A DNA stretch of 64,000 nt from Campylobacter jejuni (GTDB taxonomy: Bacteria; Campylobacterota; Campylobacteria; Campylobacterales; Campylobacteraceae). The position numbers were made by a program, and so were the translations under genes. This document shows positions 7,216-16,051 of this stretch, in pieces. Each line of letters begins with the position of its first letter. The first letter of the stretch is position 1. Location: positions 1,054,001 to 1,118,000 of the forward strand of contig NZ_LN831025.1 of NCBI RefSeq assembly GCF_001457695.1, read 5' to 3'. The notes below the pieces were generated by a model, which was not told the DNA's origin, made no database searches, and saw nothing but the letters and a program-made list of their open reading frames with translations.

Positions 7216-8264
7216 TTTTTGCTCCTTTTAAAACGCTTTTTAATCCCTCTAATCACATCACTCAACTCATAATAACCCATTATGCCTTTTCTTGCAAAAA
7301 GCATTACTAAAATCAGAACAATAGAAAAAACAACCATTCTAAGCCCTGGCGTTGATTGGATATCAAGATTTAAAGAATCTATTTTTATATTTAACTCATC
7401 TAAAAATCTAAGCCACTCACTTCCACCAATAACCAATATCGCACCTATAATAGCACCTGTAGTAGAACCAAGTCCACCTAAAACAATAATAATCAAAAGC
7501 TGAAAAGTAAGTAAAAAATCAAATTGAGTTGGAGATACGGTAGTCAACAGACAAGCTAAAAGTCCGCCACCTACACCTTCTAAAAATGCTGAAGTGCTAA
7601 AAGCTAAAGTTTTTATCCAAAAAGTATTTATTCCCATAGCACTTGCAGCATCTTCATCATCTCTTATAGCCTTCATTGCACGACCATATTTAGAATAAAC
7701 TATATTTAAAATTAAAATAACCGCTACAATAGCAATACCACCTGTCCAATAGATCGTGGAAAATTGTGGAATATCTGCCAGTCCTCTTGAGCCATTAGTA
7801 ATAGAAGGAAAATTAATAGCAGCTATTTTAATAATTATTCCAAAGCCTAAAGTTACAATAGCCAAATAATCCCCTCTCACGCGAAATACAGCAAAAGCCA
7901 AAATCAGGGCAAGTAAAGATGAACAAATTCCAGCCACAATTAAAGCTAGAATAAAGGAATTTGAATGGATGGCTAAAATAAAAGAACTAGGACCATCTAA
8001 AAAAAACTGATCATTTTTCGCATCAGCACTTAAAAGAACTAAAGCAGCCGCATAAGCTCCAATCGCAACAAATCCATTGGGTTCTAGTGAAAATTGTCCA
8101 GTTACACCATTAATAAGGTTGTAACTCACAGCCAAAATAATAAAAATAGCAATTTGATTAACAATGTTTAATCCATAGTCCCCAAAAATATAAGGAGAAA
8201 TGAAAATAAAAATAATTGAAGCAATTAAAAAGATTAAATGTGAAACCTTAATTTTAACCATCAT
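7212..8264 (-). CDS. livM: Branched-chain amino acid ABC transporter, permease LivM
   Basis: This is an inner membrane permease of the Liv importer, 350 residues with about ten hydrophobic helices. The conserved LivM region GRAMKAIRDDEDAASAMGIN, which contacts the ATPase, is present, as is the GGLGSTTGAIIGA segment. The start codon overlaps the livH stop in TAATG. It pairs with LivH to form the translocation channel. Confidence 0.94.
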   Translation of the reverse strand: MMVKIKVSHLIFLIASIIFIFISPYIFGDYGLNIVNQIAIFIILAVSYNLINGVTGQFSLEPNGFVAIGAYAAALVLLSADAKNDQFFLDGPSSFILAIHSNSFILALIVAGICSSLLALILAFAVFRVRGDYLAIVTLGFGIIIKIAAINFPSITNGSRGLADIPQFSTIYWTGGIAIVAVILILNIVYSKYGRAMKAIRDDEDAASAMGINTFWIKTLAFSTSAFLEGVGGGLLACLLTTVSPTQFDFLLTFQLLIIIVLGGLGSTTGAIIGAILVIGGSEWLRFLDELNIKIDSLNLDIQSTPGLRMVVFSIVLILVMLFARKGIMGYYELSDVIRGIKKRFKRSKK

Positions 8265-9160
8265 TAAAACCTACTCTTTTCAAAATTTATACCTAAAATT
8301 CCCGTAGGCCTAAATAACAATATAAACACCAAAAAAATAAAAGCAAATGCATCTTTAAAGCCTGATAAATCTGGAAAAAAAGCCACAACAACAACTTCGG
8401 TAAATCCTATAATAAGTCCACCCAAAACTGCACCTACTACAGAACCTATACCTCCTAAAACTGCAGCAGCAAAAGCTTTTAAACCTATTAAAGTTCCCAT
8501 AGTAGGTTCAACAGAGTAATAATTTGCAGCCCAAAAAACACCCCCAACTGCTGCCAAAGCTGAACCTAGGGCAAAAACTATAGCAATAATACGATTTGCA
8601 TCTATACCCATTAAATTTACTGTTTGTATATCAAATGCCAAAGCACGAATAGCTATACCATATTTGCTTTTATACAAAATCCATAACACTGCTATTAAAA
8701 TAACAAATGTAAGAGCAGGAACCATTAAAGAACCATAAGTTGTTATCACTCCGCCAAAATTAACACTTTCCTCAAAATAACTTGGCGGTGTAAAAGTTCT
8801 AGGTGTTGAAGTAAAAAGCATATTAAAAAGATTTTGCAAGAAAAAACTAATACCAATTGCTGTAATCAACAATGAAATTCTAGGAGCCTGTCTTAAAGGT
8901 TTATAGGCGATTCTATCTGTAGCTATTCCAACACAAGCAGCAAAAATCATTGCCAAAGACAAAGCTCCTAGAAAAGGAACATTTAGATTAGTCATGCAAA
9001 AAAGAGCTGCATAAGCACCAACCATCATAATATCGCCGTGAGCAAAATTAATAAGTCTTAGCACGCCATAAACCATAGTATAGCCAACAGCAATAAGGGC
9101 ATACATACTGCCCAAACTAAGTCCATTAACAAGTTGTTGTAAAAATAAAGTAGAATCCAT
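8264..9160 (-). CDS. livH: Branched-chain amino acid ABC transporter, permease LivH
   Basis: This is the second permease, 298 residues. LivH hallmarks are the N-terminal GLSLGSMYALIAVGYTMVYG, the loop LINFAHGDIMMVGAY, and the coupling region IRALAFDIQTVNLMGI. Helices run the full length. It lies 18 bp after livK and overlaps livM by one base, in the order binding proteins, permeases, ATPases. Confidence 0.95.
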   Translation of the reverse strand: MDSTLFLQQLVNGLSLGSMYALIAVGYTMVYGVLRLINFAHGDIMMVGAYAALFCMTNLNVPFLGALSLAMIFAACVGIATDRIAYKPLRQAPRISLLITAIGISFFLQNLFNMLFTSTPRTFTPPSYFEESVNFGGVITTYGSLMVPALTFVILIAVLWILYKSKYGIAIRALAFDIQTVNLMGIDANRIIAIVFALGSALAAVGGVFWAANYYSVEPTMGTLIGLKAFAAAVLGGIGSVVGAVLGGLIIGFTEVVVVAFFPDLSGFKDAFAFIFLVFILLFRPTGILGINFEKSRF

Positions 9161-9178
9161 AATCTTTCTATTTTTCCT

Positions 9179-10288
9179 TTAAGGATTGATAATATCTTTA
9201 TAATTTTGCTTTTGATTTTTAATTTCTTTAACCACTACAGAACGAGTTGCATTTCCTGTTTGATCAATACTGATAACACCAGAAACACCTTGATAATTTT
9301 TAGTTTGGTGAATTTTTTCATTGACACACTTACTAGTAAGATTTTCAACGCAAGCATTCATAGCGTTTAGCATTACAAAATACGCATCAGCCCCCATAGC
9401 TGAAAAATTTGGAACTTCTTTTGTTCCTTTAGCTTTTTCATAAACACTGATAAATTCTTTGCTTAATTTTGTAGTTGGATTATTAGCATCAAAACTATCT
9501 GTGAAAATATAACCCTCGCTTGCATCTCCAGCTAAACTAATAAAAGTTTGATCTGCAACTCCGTCTGCAGAACCCATAGGAATATTTAAACCTGCAAGTT
9601 TTGATTGTCTTGCAAATAAAGAAGCTTCACTATAATAAAGCGGTAAAAAAATAAATTCTGGATTTAAACTTTTAACTTGAGCTACAATAGCTCTAAAATC
9701 TTTATCACCTGAATTAACTCTTAAAATTCTAAGAATTTGACCACCATTAGACTTGTACTGTTTTTCAAAAGCTTTTGCTAAACCTAAGGAATAGTCAGTA
9801 CTTTGATCTACTACAATAACAGCACTTTTGTAATTAAGTTTTGAAAAAACATATTTTGCTAAAGATGAACCTTGAAAACTATCCATAAAACATACTCGAG
9901 AAGAATATATTTTTTTATCAAGCAATCTATCACCAGTTGCAGCAGGAGCGATCAATGGAATTTTATTATCTTCTGCTACGCGCATAACTTGCAATGTATT
10001 AGCAGTAACCATTTCCCCTATAAGACCTATAACTTTATCTTGAGAAACTAAACGATTTGCTCCACTCGAAGATTCTAATTTATCACCTTTAGTATCAATA
10101 ATAGCAAGAGAAACCTTATCTCCATTACTTAAAGTTGATTGCATTGAATTTGCAAGTTTAATCCCTTCTAGTGCACTTTGTCCATATGCTGCAGTAGCTC
10201 CGCTAAGTGGTAAAACAACTCCTATTTTGACTTCCGCAGCACTTAAACTTAAACTTAGAATACTTGCTAAAATTAAACTTTTTTTCAT
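9179..10288 (-). CDS. livK: Periplasmic branched-chain amino acid-binding protein LivK
   Basis: This is a type I periplasmic binding protein that captures branched-chain amino acids for LivHMGF. A cleavable signal peptide (MKKSLILASILSLSLSAAE) is followed by the family start VKIGVVLPLSGATAAYGQSA. It has 369 residues and a Cys pair (CVENLTSKC) typical of the Campylobacter proteins. It is closely similar to the next upstream gene over its whole length, so the two arose by tandem duplication. Confidence 0.93.
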   Translation of the reverse strand: MKKSLILASILSLSLSAAEVKIGVVLPLSGATAAYGQSALEGIKLANSMQSTLSNGDKVSLAIIDTKGDKLESSSGANRLVSQDKVIGLIGEMVTANTLQVMRVAEDNKIPLIAPAATGDRLLDKKIYSSRVCFMDSFQGSSLAKYVFSKLNYKSAVIVVDQSTDYSLGLAKAFEKQYKSNGGQILRILRVNSGDKDFRAIVAQVKSLNPEFIFLPLYYSEASLFARQSKLAGLNIPMGSADGVADQTFISLAGDASEGYIFTDSFDANNPTTKLSKEFISVYEKAKGTKEVPNFSAMGADAYFVMLNAMNACVENLTSKCVNEKIHQTKNYQGVSGVISIDQTGNATRSVVVKEIKNQKQNYKDIINP

Positions 10289-10309
10289 TCTCTACCTTTA
10301 TTTTAGTAA

Positions 10310-11425
10310 TTATGGATTTATAATTGTTTTATAATTTTGTTTTTGATTTTGAATTTCTTTAATCACAACAGAACGAATGGCATTACCGCTTTCATCTATG
10401 GTAATCACACCACCAACAGCTTGAAAATCTTTAGTTTGATGAATTTTGCTATTAATACATTCGCTGCTAAGATTATCAACGCAAGCATTCATAGCATTCA
10501 ACATTACAAAATACGCATCAGCCCCCATAGCCGAAAATGCTGGAAGTTCTTTTGTTCCTTTAACTTTCTCATAAGCTGCAACAAAATCTTTTCCTAATTG
10601 TGTAGATGGATTGTTATAATCAAAACTATCAGTGAAAATTACTCCATTGACAGCACTTCCGCCAAGATCTATAAAAGTTTGATTATTAACACCATCTCCT
10701 GCTGCTAAAAGTTTATCAAAACCAATTTGTCTTGCTTGTCTCGCAATTAAAGCAGCTTCAGGATGATAAATAGGCATATAAACAAAATCAGGATTTAAAC
10801 TCTTAAGTTGAGAAACCACAGCTCTAAAATCTTTATCTCCTGAATTAATAACAAGTTTTTTTATAATTTTCCCACCATTATTCTTAAAAGAATTTTCAAA
10901 AGCTCTTGCCAAACCTAAAGAATAAACATTACTTTGATCTATGATGATAACAGCATTTTTAAGCCCTAAATCCTTAGATACATAAGTAGCAAATTTATCT
11001 CCTTGAAAACTGTCTTTAAAACAAACTCTACTTGCATATTTCTTTTTATCTAGCAATTTATCTCCAGATGCCACTGGAGCTATTAGAGGAATTTTTTTCT
11101 CTTCTGCTATAGAAATAGCTTGAATGGTATTTGGAGTTGTAGCTTCACCAATAATCCCAAGGACTTTATCTGTTGCTATTAAACGATTAACTCCGTTTGA
11201 AGTTTCAAGTTTATCTCCTTTTGTATCTATTGTGATAAGTTTAATAACATCTCCATTTGAAAGTTTTGGTTGTAGCTTATTAGCCAGTTCAATTCCGTTA
11301 AAAACATCTTGCCCATAAGCTGCCACAGTTCCAGTTAAAGGTAAAACTACCCCTATATTAATATCCTTAGCATATAAACAATTTACCATAGTTAAAACAC
11401 TTAAAGTTAAAGTTAGTTTTTTCAT
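10310..11425 (-). CDS. livJ: Periplasmic branched-chain amino acid-binding protein LivJ
   Basis: This is the paralogue of LivK, 371 residues, with signal peptide MKKLTLTLSVLTMVNCLYA and mature start KDINIGVVLPLTGTVAAYGQ. It is the first gene of the liv cluster and has AAAAGGA before its ATG. Only 30 bp separate it from the cytochrome gene upstream. A TATAAT at 11439-11444 lies so close to the start that a transcript from it would have almost no leader, so transcription probably comes from further upstream. Confidence 0.93.
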   Translation of the reverse strand: MKKLTLTLSVLTMVNCLYAKDINIGVVLPLTGTVAAYGQDVFNGIELANKLQPKLSNGDVIKLITIDTKGDKLETSNGVNRLIATDKVLGIIGEATTPNTIQAISIAEEKKIPLIAPVASGDKLLDKKKYASRVCFKDSFQGDKFATYVSKDLGLKNAVIIIDQSNVYSLGLARAFENSFKNNGGKIIKKLVINSGDKDFRAVVSQLKSLNPDFVYMPIYHPEAALIARQARQIGFDKLLAAGDGVNNQTFIDLGGSAVNGVIFTDSFDYNNPSTQLGKDFVAAYEKVKGTKELPAFSAMGADAYFVMLNAMNACVDNLSSECINSKIHQTKDFQAVGGVITIDESGNAIRSVVIKEIQNQKQNYKTIINP

Positions 11426-11455
11426 AGCATTCCTTTTAATTATAGTTTTTACATT

Positions 11456-11890
11456 TTATTTTAGAAATATATTATGTTTTGTTTTTTGCACAGGTTCTTC
11501 TTCAAGAAGGTCTTTTACTTGCAAATCAAGCGCAAAATTTCCACCTTTAATATAAGCAATAATATTATCTATATCCTCGTGGCTTAAATTTCTAGCATAA
11601 AAAGCCATTTGAGAAGCTGTTGTAGAACTGCTACTATCAAGAGTATAACCTATCAAAGCTCCTTTAATATCCTCAGGAGACATATCTTTTAAAATTCTAG
11701 ATCCTATAACACTCTTTTCAGCATTATCTCCATGGCAAGTATTGCATTTATTTTGAAAATACAAAGCCTTCGCTTTTTCCATATCATATTGCTTATTTGC
11801 ATCAAAGGTATAAGTAAAAAATGATTTCAAGTTAATACCAAAAAGCGCAACAACAAATATTGAACTAATAAACAACCATCGTATAATCAT
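11456..11890 (-). CDS. Small c-type cytochrome
   Basis: The protein is a 144-residue monohaem cytochrome c, periplasmic and probably anchored by its uncleaved N-terminal helix (about residues 3-22). The haem site is CNTCH near residue 50, followed by GDNAEKS. The distal methionine is probably in MAFYARNLSHEDIDNIIAYIKGG, the usual C-terminal cytochrome helix. It matches the gene I remember as Cj1020c. Its electron partners are not known to me. It would need CcsBA for haem attachment. Confidence 0.85.
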   Translation of the reverse strand: MIIRWLFISSIFVVALFGINLKSFFTYTFDANKQYDMEKAKALYFQNKCNTCHGDNAEKSVIGSRILKDMSPEDIKGALIGYTLDSSSSTTASQMAFYARNLSHEDIDNIIAYIKGGNFALDLQVKDLLEEEPVQKTKHNIFLK

Positions 11891-11903
11891 GATTTTCCTT
11901 ATT

Positions 11904-12089
11904 TTATTGTAATTTCCGTTTGTGTTTTATTTTGATATCTATGTGTTTTTTTGTTGTATTTTTTTCTTTTTTAATATCATAGCGATAACGAACAGTCCCT
12001 GAAACTTCTATATCTTTAAAGACTTCATCTAACGGAGCTGCAAAAACAAAATGATTTAAAATCATACCAATTAAAAATATTTTTTTCAT
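11904..12089 (-). pseudogene. Relic of a major outer membrane porin (MOMP/PorA-like) gene
   Basis: The 61-residue frame has a signal peptide (MKKIFLIGMILNHFVFA), then APLDEVFKDIEVSGTVRYRYD, which matches the mature N-terminus of Campylobacter MOMP (a similar PLEE..KD.DVSG..RYRYD). After that the sequence turns into Lys-rich residues and stops, whereas MOMP has about 400 residues. An alternative frame just before the end reads KHRYQNKTQT, close to MOMP's next segment, so a frameshift plus a large deletion is likely. The ribosome site and promoter survive. It may still be expressed as a short exported peptide. Confidence 0.6.
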
Positions 12090-12114
12090 TTTTATTCTTT
12101 AAACACAAAAAACG

Positions 12115-12120
12115 ATTATA
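12115..12120 (-). promoter_or_regulatory. Sigma-70 -10 box for porin relic and cytochrome
   Basis: The minus strand reads TTTTTTTGATATAATCG, a T-rich stretch followed by an extended -10 TGATATAAT, the standard Campylobacter vegetative promoter form. The predicted start leaves about 20 bases before the porin-relic ATG. Since the cytochrome and liv genes follow with short gaps, this may drive the whole cluster. Confidence 0.6.
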
Positions 12121-12140
12121 TCAAAAAAAGATAATCCTTG

Positions 12141-12647
12141 TTAATGACCACCTTTATGTAAAAAATAAAGTCCTACACAAAGAGCTAAAATCGATCCAGC
12201 AAGAAAAGCCATATCCACAGGAGTAGCAAATTTCATCTGCAAAACCCTTTGAAAGAAATTTACCACTAAGACCATAATGATAACTTTTGCAAGCTTGTCT
12301 TTTAATTGATCTAAGCTATGCACCTCTAAAACCTTGCTTTGTTTTGTTTGTTTAAATTCTTCTATTTCGCTGATAAAAAGCTCATAAACTCCAAAAGAAA
12401 AAATAAACAAAACTAAAGCCATAAGATAAAGATCAACAGCTCCTATAATTAAAGCCACCACATCCTCATGCAAATCCACATTAGAACCTGCATCAAAAAA
12501 ATAATTATAAGTATAAAATATAACTTTTAAAACATCATAACTTGCAATAAAAAACAATACAAAAGCTCCAATTAAACCAAAAATTACGGGTAAAATTGTA
12601 ACAATACGACTTCTAACAAGTAAAGATTCAAATATTTTCTCTAACAT
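12141..12647 (-). CDS. UPF0114 family inner membrane protein
   Basis: The 168-residue protein has four hydrophobic helices (about 18-38, 60-85, 120-140 and 145-165). The N-terminal MLEKIFESLLVRSRIVTILPVIFGL is typical of the UPF0114 (YqhA) family. No molecular function is established to my knowledge. It lies 8 bp downstream of asd on the same strand. Confidence 0.85.
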   Translation of the reverse strand: MLEKIFESLLVRSRIVTILPVIFGLIGAFVLFFIASYDVLKVIFYTYNYFFDAGSNVDLHEDVVALIIGAVDLYLMALVLFIFSFGVYELFISEIEEFKQTKQSKVLEVHSLDQLKDKLAKVIIMVLVVNFFQRVLQMKFATPVDMAFLAGSILALCVGLYFLHKGGH

Positions 12648-12655
12648 TTTTTTCC

Positions 12656-13687
12656 TTATTTATTTTTTAATTCTAACCATTTTTGCGCAATACGCACAGC
12701 ATTTGTTGCAGCACCTACACGAATTTGATCTGCCACACACCAAAGATGGAGTATTTTTTTATCATACACATCAGCACGAATTCTTCCTACATAAGTTTCA
12801 TTAGTATCGCTAGTCATTAAAGGCATAGGGTATTTTTTATTTTTAAGATCATCTATGACAACAACACTTGGTGCTTTTTCTAAAATTTCTTTAGCTTTTT
12901 TTACATCTATTTCTTTTTCAAAATGCATAGTAATAGCTTCGCTATGACTTCTTAAAACAGGCACTCTTACACAAGTTGCTGAAACTTCTAAATTTTTATG
13001 TAAAATTTTTTGAGTTTCATTGACCATTTTAAGTTCTTCTTTAGTGTAATCATTATCCATAAAAACATCAATTTGTGGAATAAGATTAAGTGCTAAAGTA
13101 TAAGGAAAAGTTTGAGGTTCAAATTCATCAAGTTTAAAAGCAAAAAAACTTTGCATGGCTTCAACCAATTCTTGCATTCCTTCTTTTCCTGCTCCACTTG
13201 CAGCCTGATAGGTACTTACATCAACACGCTTTAAATTAAATGCATCATTTAAAGGTTTTAAAACTTGTACCATTTGTATAGTAGAACAATTTGGATTAGC
13301 AATAATCCCTGTTTTTTTCCAATCTTTAATATCCTCAGGATTGCATTCAGGAACCACCAAAGGAACATCTTTTTCCATTCTAAAATGACTTGTATTATCA
13401 ATAACAACAGCACCCGATTCTACTGCAAATTTAGCATATTTTTCACTCACACTTCCACCTGCGCTAAAAAAAGCAATATCAATAGGATTTTCTTTAAATA
13501 CATTTTCAGTAAGTTCTTTGACTTTATAAGCTTTGCCTTTAAATTCTACTTCACTACCTACACTTTTTGCACTTGCTAAAGGTAAAATACTTTCCACTGG
13601 AAAATCAAGTTCATCTAAAACATTTAAAAGCTCTTCCCCAACCGCACCAGTAGCACCCACAATGGCTATTTTTTGTTTTTTTGACAT
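12656..13687 (-). CDS. asd: Aspartate-semialdehyde dehydrogenase
   Basis: The enzyme reduces beta-aspartyl phosphate to aspartate semialdehyde with NADPH, the branch point to lysine/diaminopimelate, threonine and methionine. It has 343 residues. The nucleotide-binding loop GATGAVGEE is at 11-19, and the catalytic Cys134 is in NPNCSTIQ. The RVPVLRSHSEA segment includes active-site residues. Its ATG overlaps the flgR stop by one base. Confidence 0.96.
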   Translation of the reverse strand: MSKKQKIAIVGATGAVGEELLNVLDELDFPVESILPLASAKSVGSEVEFKGKAYKVKELTENVFKENPIDIAFFSAGGSVSEKYAKFAVESGAVVIDNTSHFRMEKDVPLVVPECNPEDIKDWKKTGIIANPNCSTIQMVQVLKPLNDAFNLKRVDVSTYQAASGAGKEGMQELVEAMQSFFAFKLDEFEPQTFPYTLALNLIPQIDVFMDNDYTKEELKMVNETQKILHKNLEVSATCVRVPVLRSHSEAITMHFEKEIDVKKAKEILEKAPSVVVIDDLKNKKYPMPLMTSDTNETYVGRIRADVYDKKILHLWCVADQIRVGAATNAVRIAQKWLELKNK

Positions 13688-14988
13688 TACCTATCCTTTA
13701 TTTGATATTTTTTAATTTTTTCATTTAAAATTTTTATATCCATGCCTAAAATTTGAGAAGCTTGATCCTTGTCATAATCTACACTTAAAAGAACTTCACA
13801 AATCAATTCTTTCTCTAAATTCTTTACATCTTTTTTTATACTTCTAGCTTCTAAGAACAAGTCTTCACTTGAAATTTCATCATTTTCACTTAAAATACAA
13901 GCTCTTTGTACAACGGATATTAATTCTCTAATATTACCAGGAAAATCATATTCAAGCAAAGCATTTTTAGCTTCTTGGCTGAGCTGTTTTTCCTTAAAAT
14001 CATATTCTTTACAAGTATCTTCTAAAACCTTTTGAGCTATACCTAAAATTTCTTCTTTACGCTCTCTTAAAGGCGGGATATTAATAGGAACAGTGTTTAA
14101 ACGATAATATAAATCTGAGCGAAATTCGCCATTTTTTATTTTTTCATCCAAATTTGCATTAGTTGCACTGATAATTCTTACATCTATTTTGATGCTTTTC
14201 GTACTTCCAAGTCGCGTAATTTCTTTTTCTTGCAAAGCTCTTAAAAGTTTGGCTTGAATTTCATAAGGCATTTCGCCAATTTCATCTAAAAACAAAGTAC
14301 CCTCATTAGCCATTTCAAAAAGCCCTATTTTAGTTGCATTGGCATCAGTAAAAGCACCTTTTTCAAAACCAAAAAGCTCACTTTCAATCAAATTTGCAGG
14401 AATAGCTGCCATATTAATAGCAACAAAAGGCTTATTAGAGCGTTTAGAATGAGTGTGAATATAAAGAGAAAATACCTCTTTTCCTACTCCACTCTCTCCA
14501 AAAAACATTACAGAGGCATCAGTTTTAGCCGCTTTTTGACTTAAATTTAATGTTTTTTCCAAATTAGGAGAAGTTGAAAAAAAATCTTTATTTTCTTCTT
14601 TTTTTTCATTTTTTTTGCTTTTTTTATCGGCTATTTTTTCTCTTATGATTTTAGCACGCTTAATAGCCTCGACTAAAGTATCAACATCAAAAGGTTTGGT
14701 TAGAAAATCTTTTACTCCCAAACGAACCGCTTCTATAGCACGGCTTAAAGTAGCATTTCCTGTCATAATAATAAAATCATATTTATTTTCACAGGCTTTA
14801 ACAAATTCTATGCCATCAATTCCTGGCATATTAATATCTGTAATAATCAAATCTGTATTCTCATCTATTTTTTTTAAAGCTTCAGTAGCAGATTTATAAG
14901 ATTTAATATTAAATTCTTCATACTCTGCTAATGCAATTTCTAAGGATTTGCGCATATTAATATCATCTTCTACTATGACTAAATTCAT
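13687..14988 (-). CDS. flgR: Flagellar sigma-54 response regulator FlgR (NtrC family)
   Basis: Phosphorylated by FlgS, FlgR activates RpoN-dependent rod and hook genes. The receiver domain (1-115) has the phosphoacceptor Asp51 in DINMPG. The AAA+ domain has Walker A GESGVGKE, the sigma-54 contact loop GAFTDA (a variant of GAFTGA) and the arginine-finger region LRERKEEI. The C-terminal region (about 385-433) is only weakly like a Fis-type helix-turn-helix. The linker SKKNEKKEENKD contains A8, A8 and A7 runs (14599-14625), the kind of tract known to cause on/off phase variation of this gene. Here the frame is intact (ON). Confidence 0.96.
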   Translation of the reverse strand: MNLVIVEDDINMRKSLEIALAEYEEFNIKSYKSATEALKKIDENTDLIITDINMPGIDGIEFVKACENKYDFIIMTGNATLSRAIEAVRLGVKDFLTKPFDVDTLVEAIKRAKIIREKIADKKSKKNEKKEENKDFFSTSPNLEKTLNLSQKAAKTDASVMFFGESGVGKEVFSLYIHTHSKRSNKPFVAINMAAIPANLIESELFGFEKGAFTDANATKIGLFEMANEGTLFLDEIGEMPYEIQAKLLRALQEKEITRLGSTKSIKIDVRIISATNANLDEKIKNGEFRSDLYYRLNTVPINIPPLRERKEEILGIAQKVLEDTCKEYDFKEKQLSQEAKNALLEYDFPGNIRELISVVQRACILSENDEISSEDLFLEARSIKKDVKNLEKELICEVLLSVDYDKDQASQILGMDIKILNEKIKKYQIKDR

Positions 14989-15044
14989 CCTAAGCCTTTT
15001 AAAAAATTTCTGCTATAGTATCCAATTTGCGCTTAATTTTGAAT

Positions 15045-15494
15045 TTACTTTTTTTTAAGATAATAAATTATCGCATTTTGTTCGCCAAATTCCACGGTAA
15101 AACGCAAGGGTAAAATTTTAATATAAGTTTCACTTTGAGCACGTAATAAGTCGGTATTAACAATATCCTTAACACTGATTTTAGCTCCTATAAAGCAATC
15201 ACTTAACTCATCTTTATGAGAATTTAAAAAATTAAATTTAATTGTTTTTAGCATATTATCATCAATTAATCCTAAAGAAGTTCGAGGTAAAACTTTTAAA
15301 TCTTGATCACTATAAGAAATTTCACATACCCATTGTTCTTCAACATTTTCACTTTGCGTCATTGCTAAGGATAAATTTTGATTTTGATGAAAGAGAATGA
15401 AATTTTTACTAGAAAGCTCTGCCCAAAAAATAAATTCATCTTGGGCAAAAAGCTTAAAGCTAAGAAAAATTAATAAGCAAACAATTCTTTCCAC
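15045..15494 (-). CDS. flgQ: Flagellar motility protein FlgQ
   Basis: The 149-residue exported protein has a signal peptide (IVCLLIFLSFKLFA) and is encoded just after flgP, which it overlaps by 25 bp. The start is probably GTG at 15492-15494, inside flgP. In C. jejuni the FlgP/FlgQ pair is required for motility though not for building the filament, and FlgQ stabilises FlgP. These assignments follow from the order flgP-flgQ next to flgR, which matches what I remember as Cj1026c-Cj1025c. Confidence 0.85.
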   Translation of the reverse strand: MERIVCLLIFLSFKLFAQDEFIFWAELSSKNFILFHQNQNLSLAMTQSENVEEQWVCEISYSDQDLKVLPRTSLGLIDDNMLKTIKFNFLNSHKDELSDCFIGAKISVKDIVNTDLLRAQSETYIKILPLRFTVEFGEQNAIIYYLKKK

Positions 15495-15985
15495 TTGTCT
15501 GCATCGATTTTAAGTTCTAAGTTTACTCTATAAAGCCCTTGATTAAAATTCTCATCAATAATACTTGCATTTTTTATCAAACCATTTACTTGCGCAGTAA
15601 TAGTTGAACTTCTAAGCATTGCATCTTTTACAGTGTCTTTACCATTCACTTTCACACCATAAAGCTTACTTGCAAGCTGTCTGTAAGCATCTGTAATCGC
15701 TGCTCTTTTTGCTAAAGCTAGGGCTTGAGCAGTAGAAACTGTATTCATCGGAGCAATCCCTTCACCAACTGCTGTAAAACTAAGTTCCGTTTCACTAGCG
15801 TCTGGAGCTAACATTTTTTCTTCTCTGATAATATCACGCACATCATCTTTGTCGACTTTTTGCACGATAACATCTTGAGATGGAGCAGTGCTATTTGCAC
15901 TTGAATTTTTAGTTGTACTGTTTGCACTTGGTACACAACCAGCGAAAATTCCTGCTATTGCTAGCATAAAATAAATTTTTTTCAT
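15470..15985 (-). CDS. flgP: Flagellar disc outer membrane lipoprotein FlgP
   Basis: The 171-residue lipoprotein has signal peptide MKKIYFMLAIAGIFAG and a lipobox whose acylated Cys is in AGCVPS. It then has a Ser/Asn-rich linker and an LPP20-like domain (about 65-165) with ALAKRAAITDAYRQLASKLYG. FlgP forms the large basal disc that helps Campylobacter motors reach high torque. The ribosome site GAAGGTG precedes the ATG. It forms a two-gene unit with flgQ. Confidence 0.92.
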   Translation of the reverse strand: MKKIYFMLAIAGIFAGCVPSANSTTKNSSANSTAPSQDVIVQKVDKDDVRDIIREEKMLAPDASETELSFTAVGEGIAPMNTVSTAQALALAKRAAITDAYRQLASKLYGVKVNGKDTVKDAMLRSSTITAQVNGLIKNASIIDENFNQGLYRVNLELKIDADKWKELFAY

Positions 15986-16051
15986 TTTTACACCTTCAAA
16001 ATATTGTAATTAGTAAAATAAAAAGCAATAAGCGTTCCAACTTTAAACTTA

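Noticed and set aside
11439-11444. TATAAT just before livJ as its promoter
   Set aside because: It is 13 bases from the ATG, so the transcript would start in or after the Shine-Dalgarno. Perhaps chance in AT-rich DNA.
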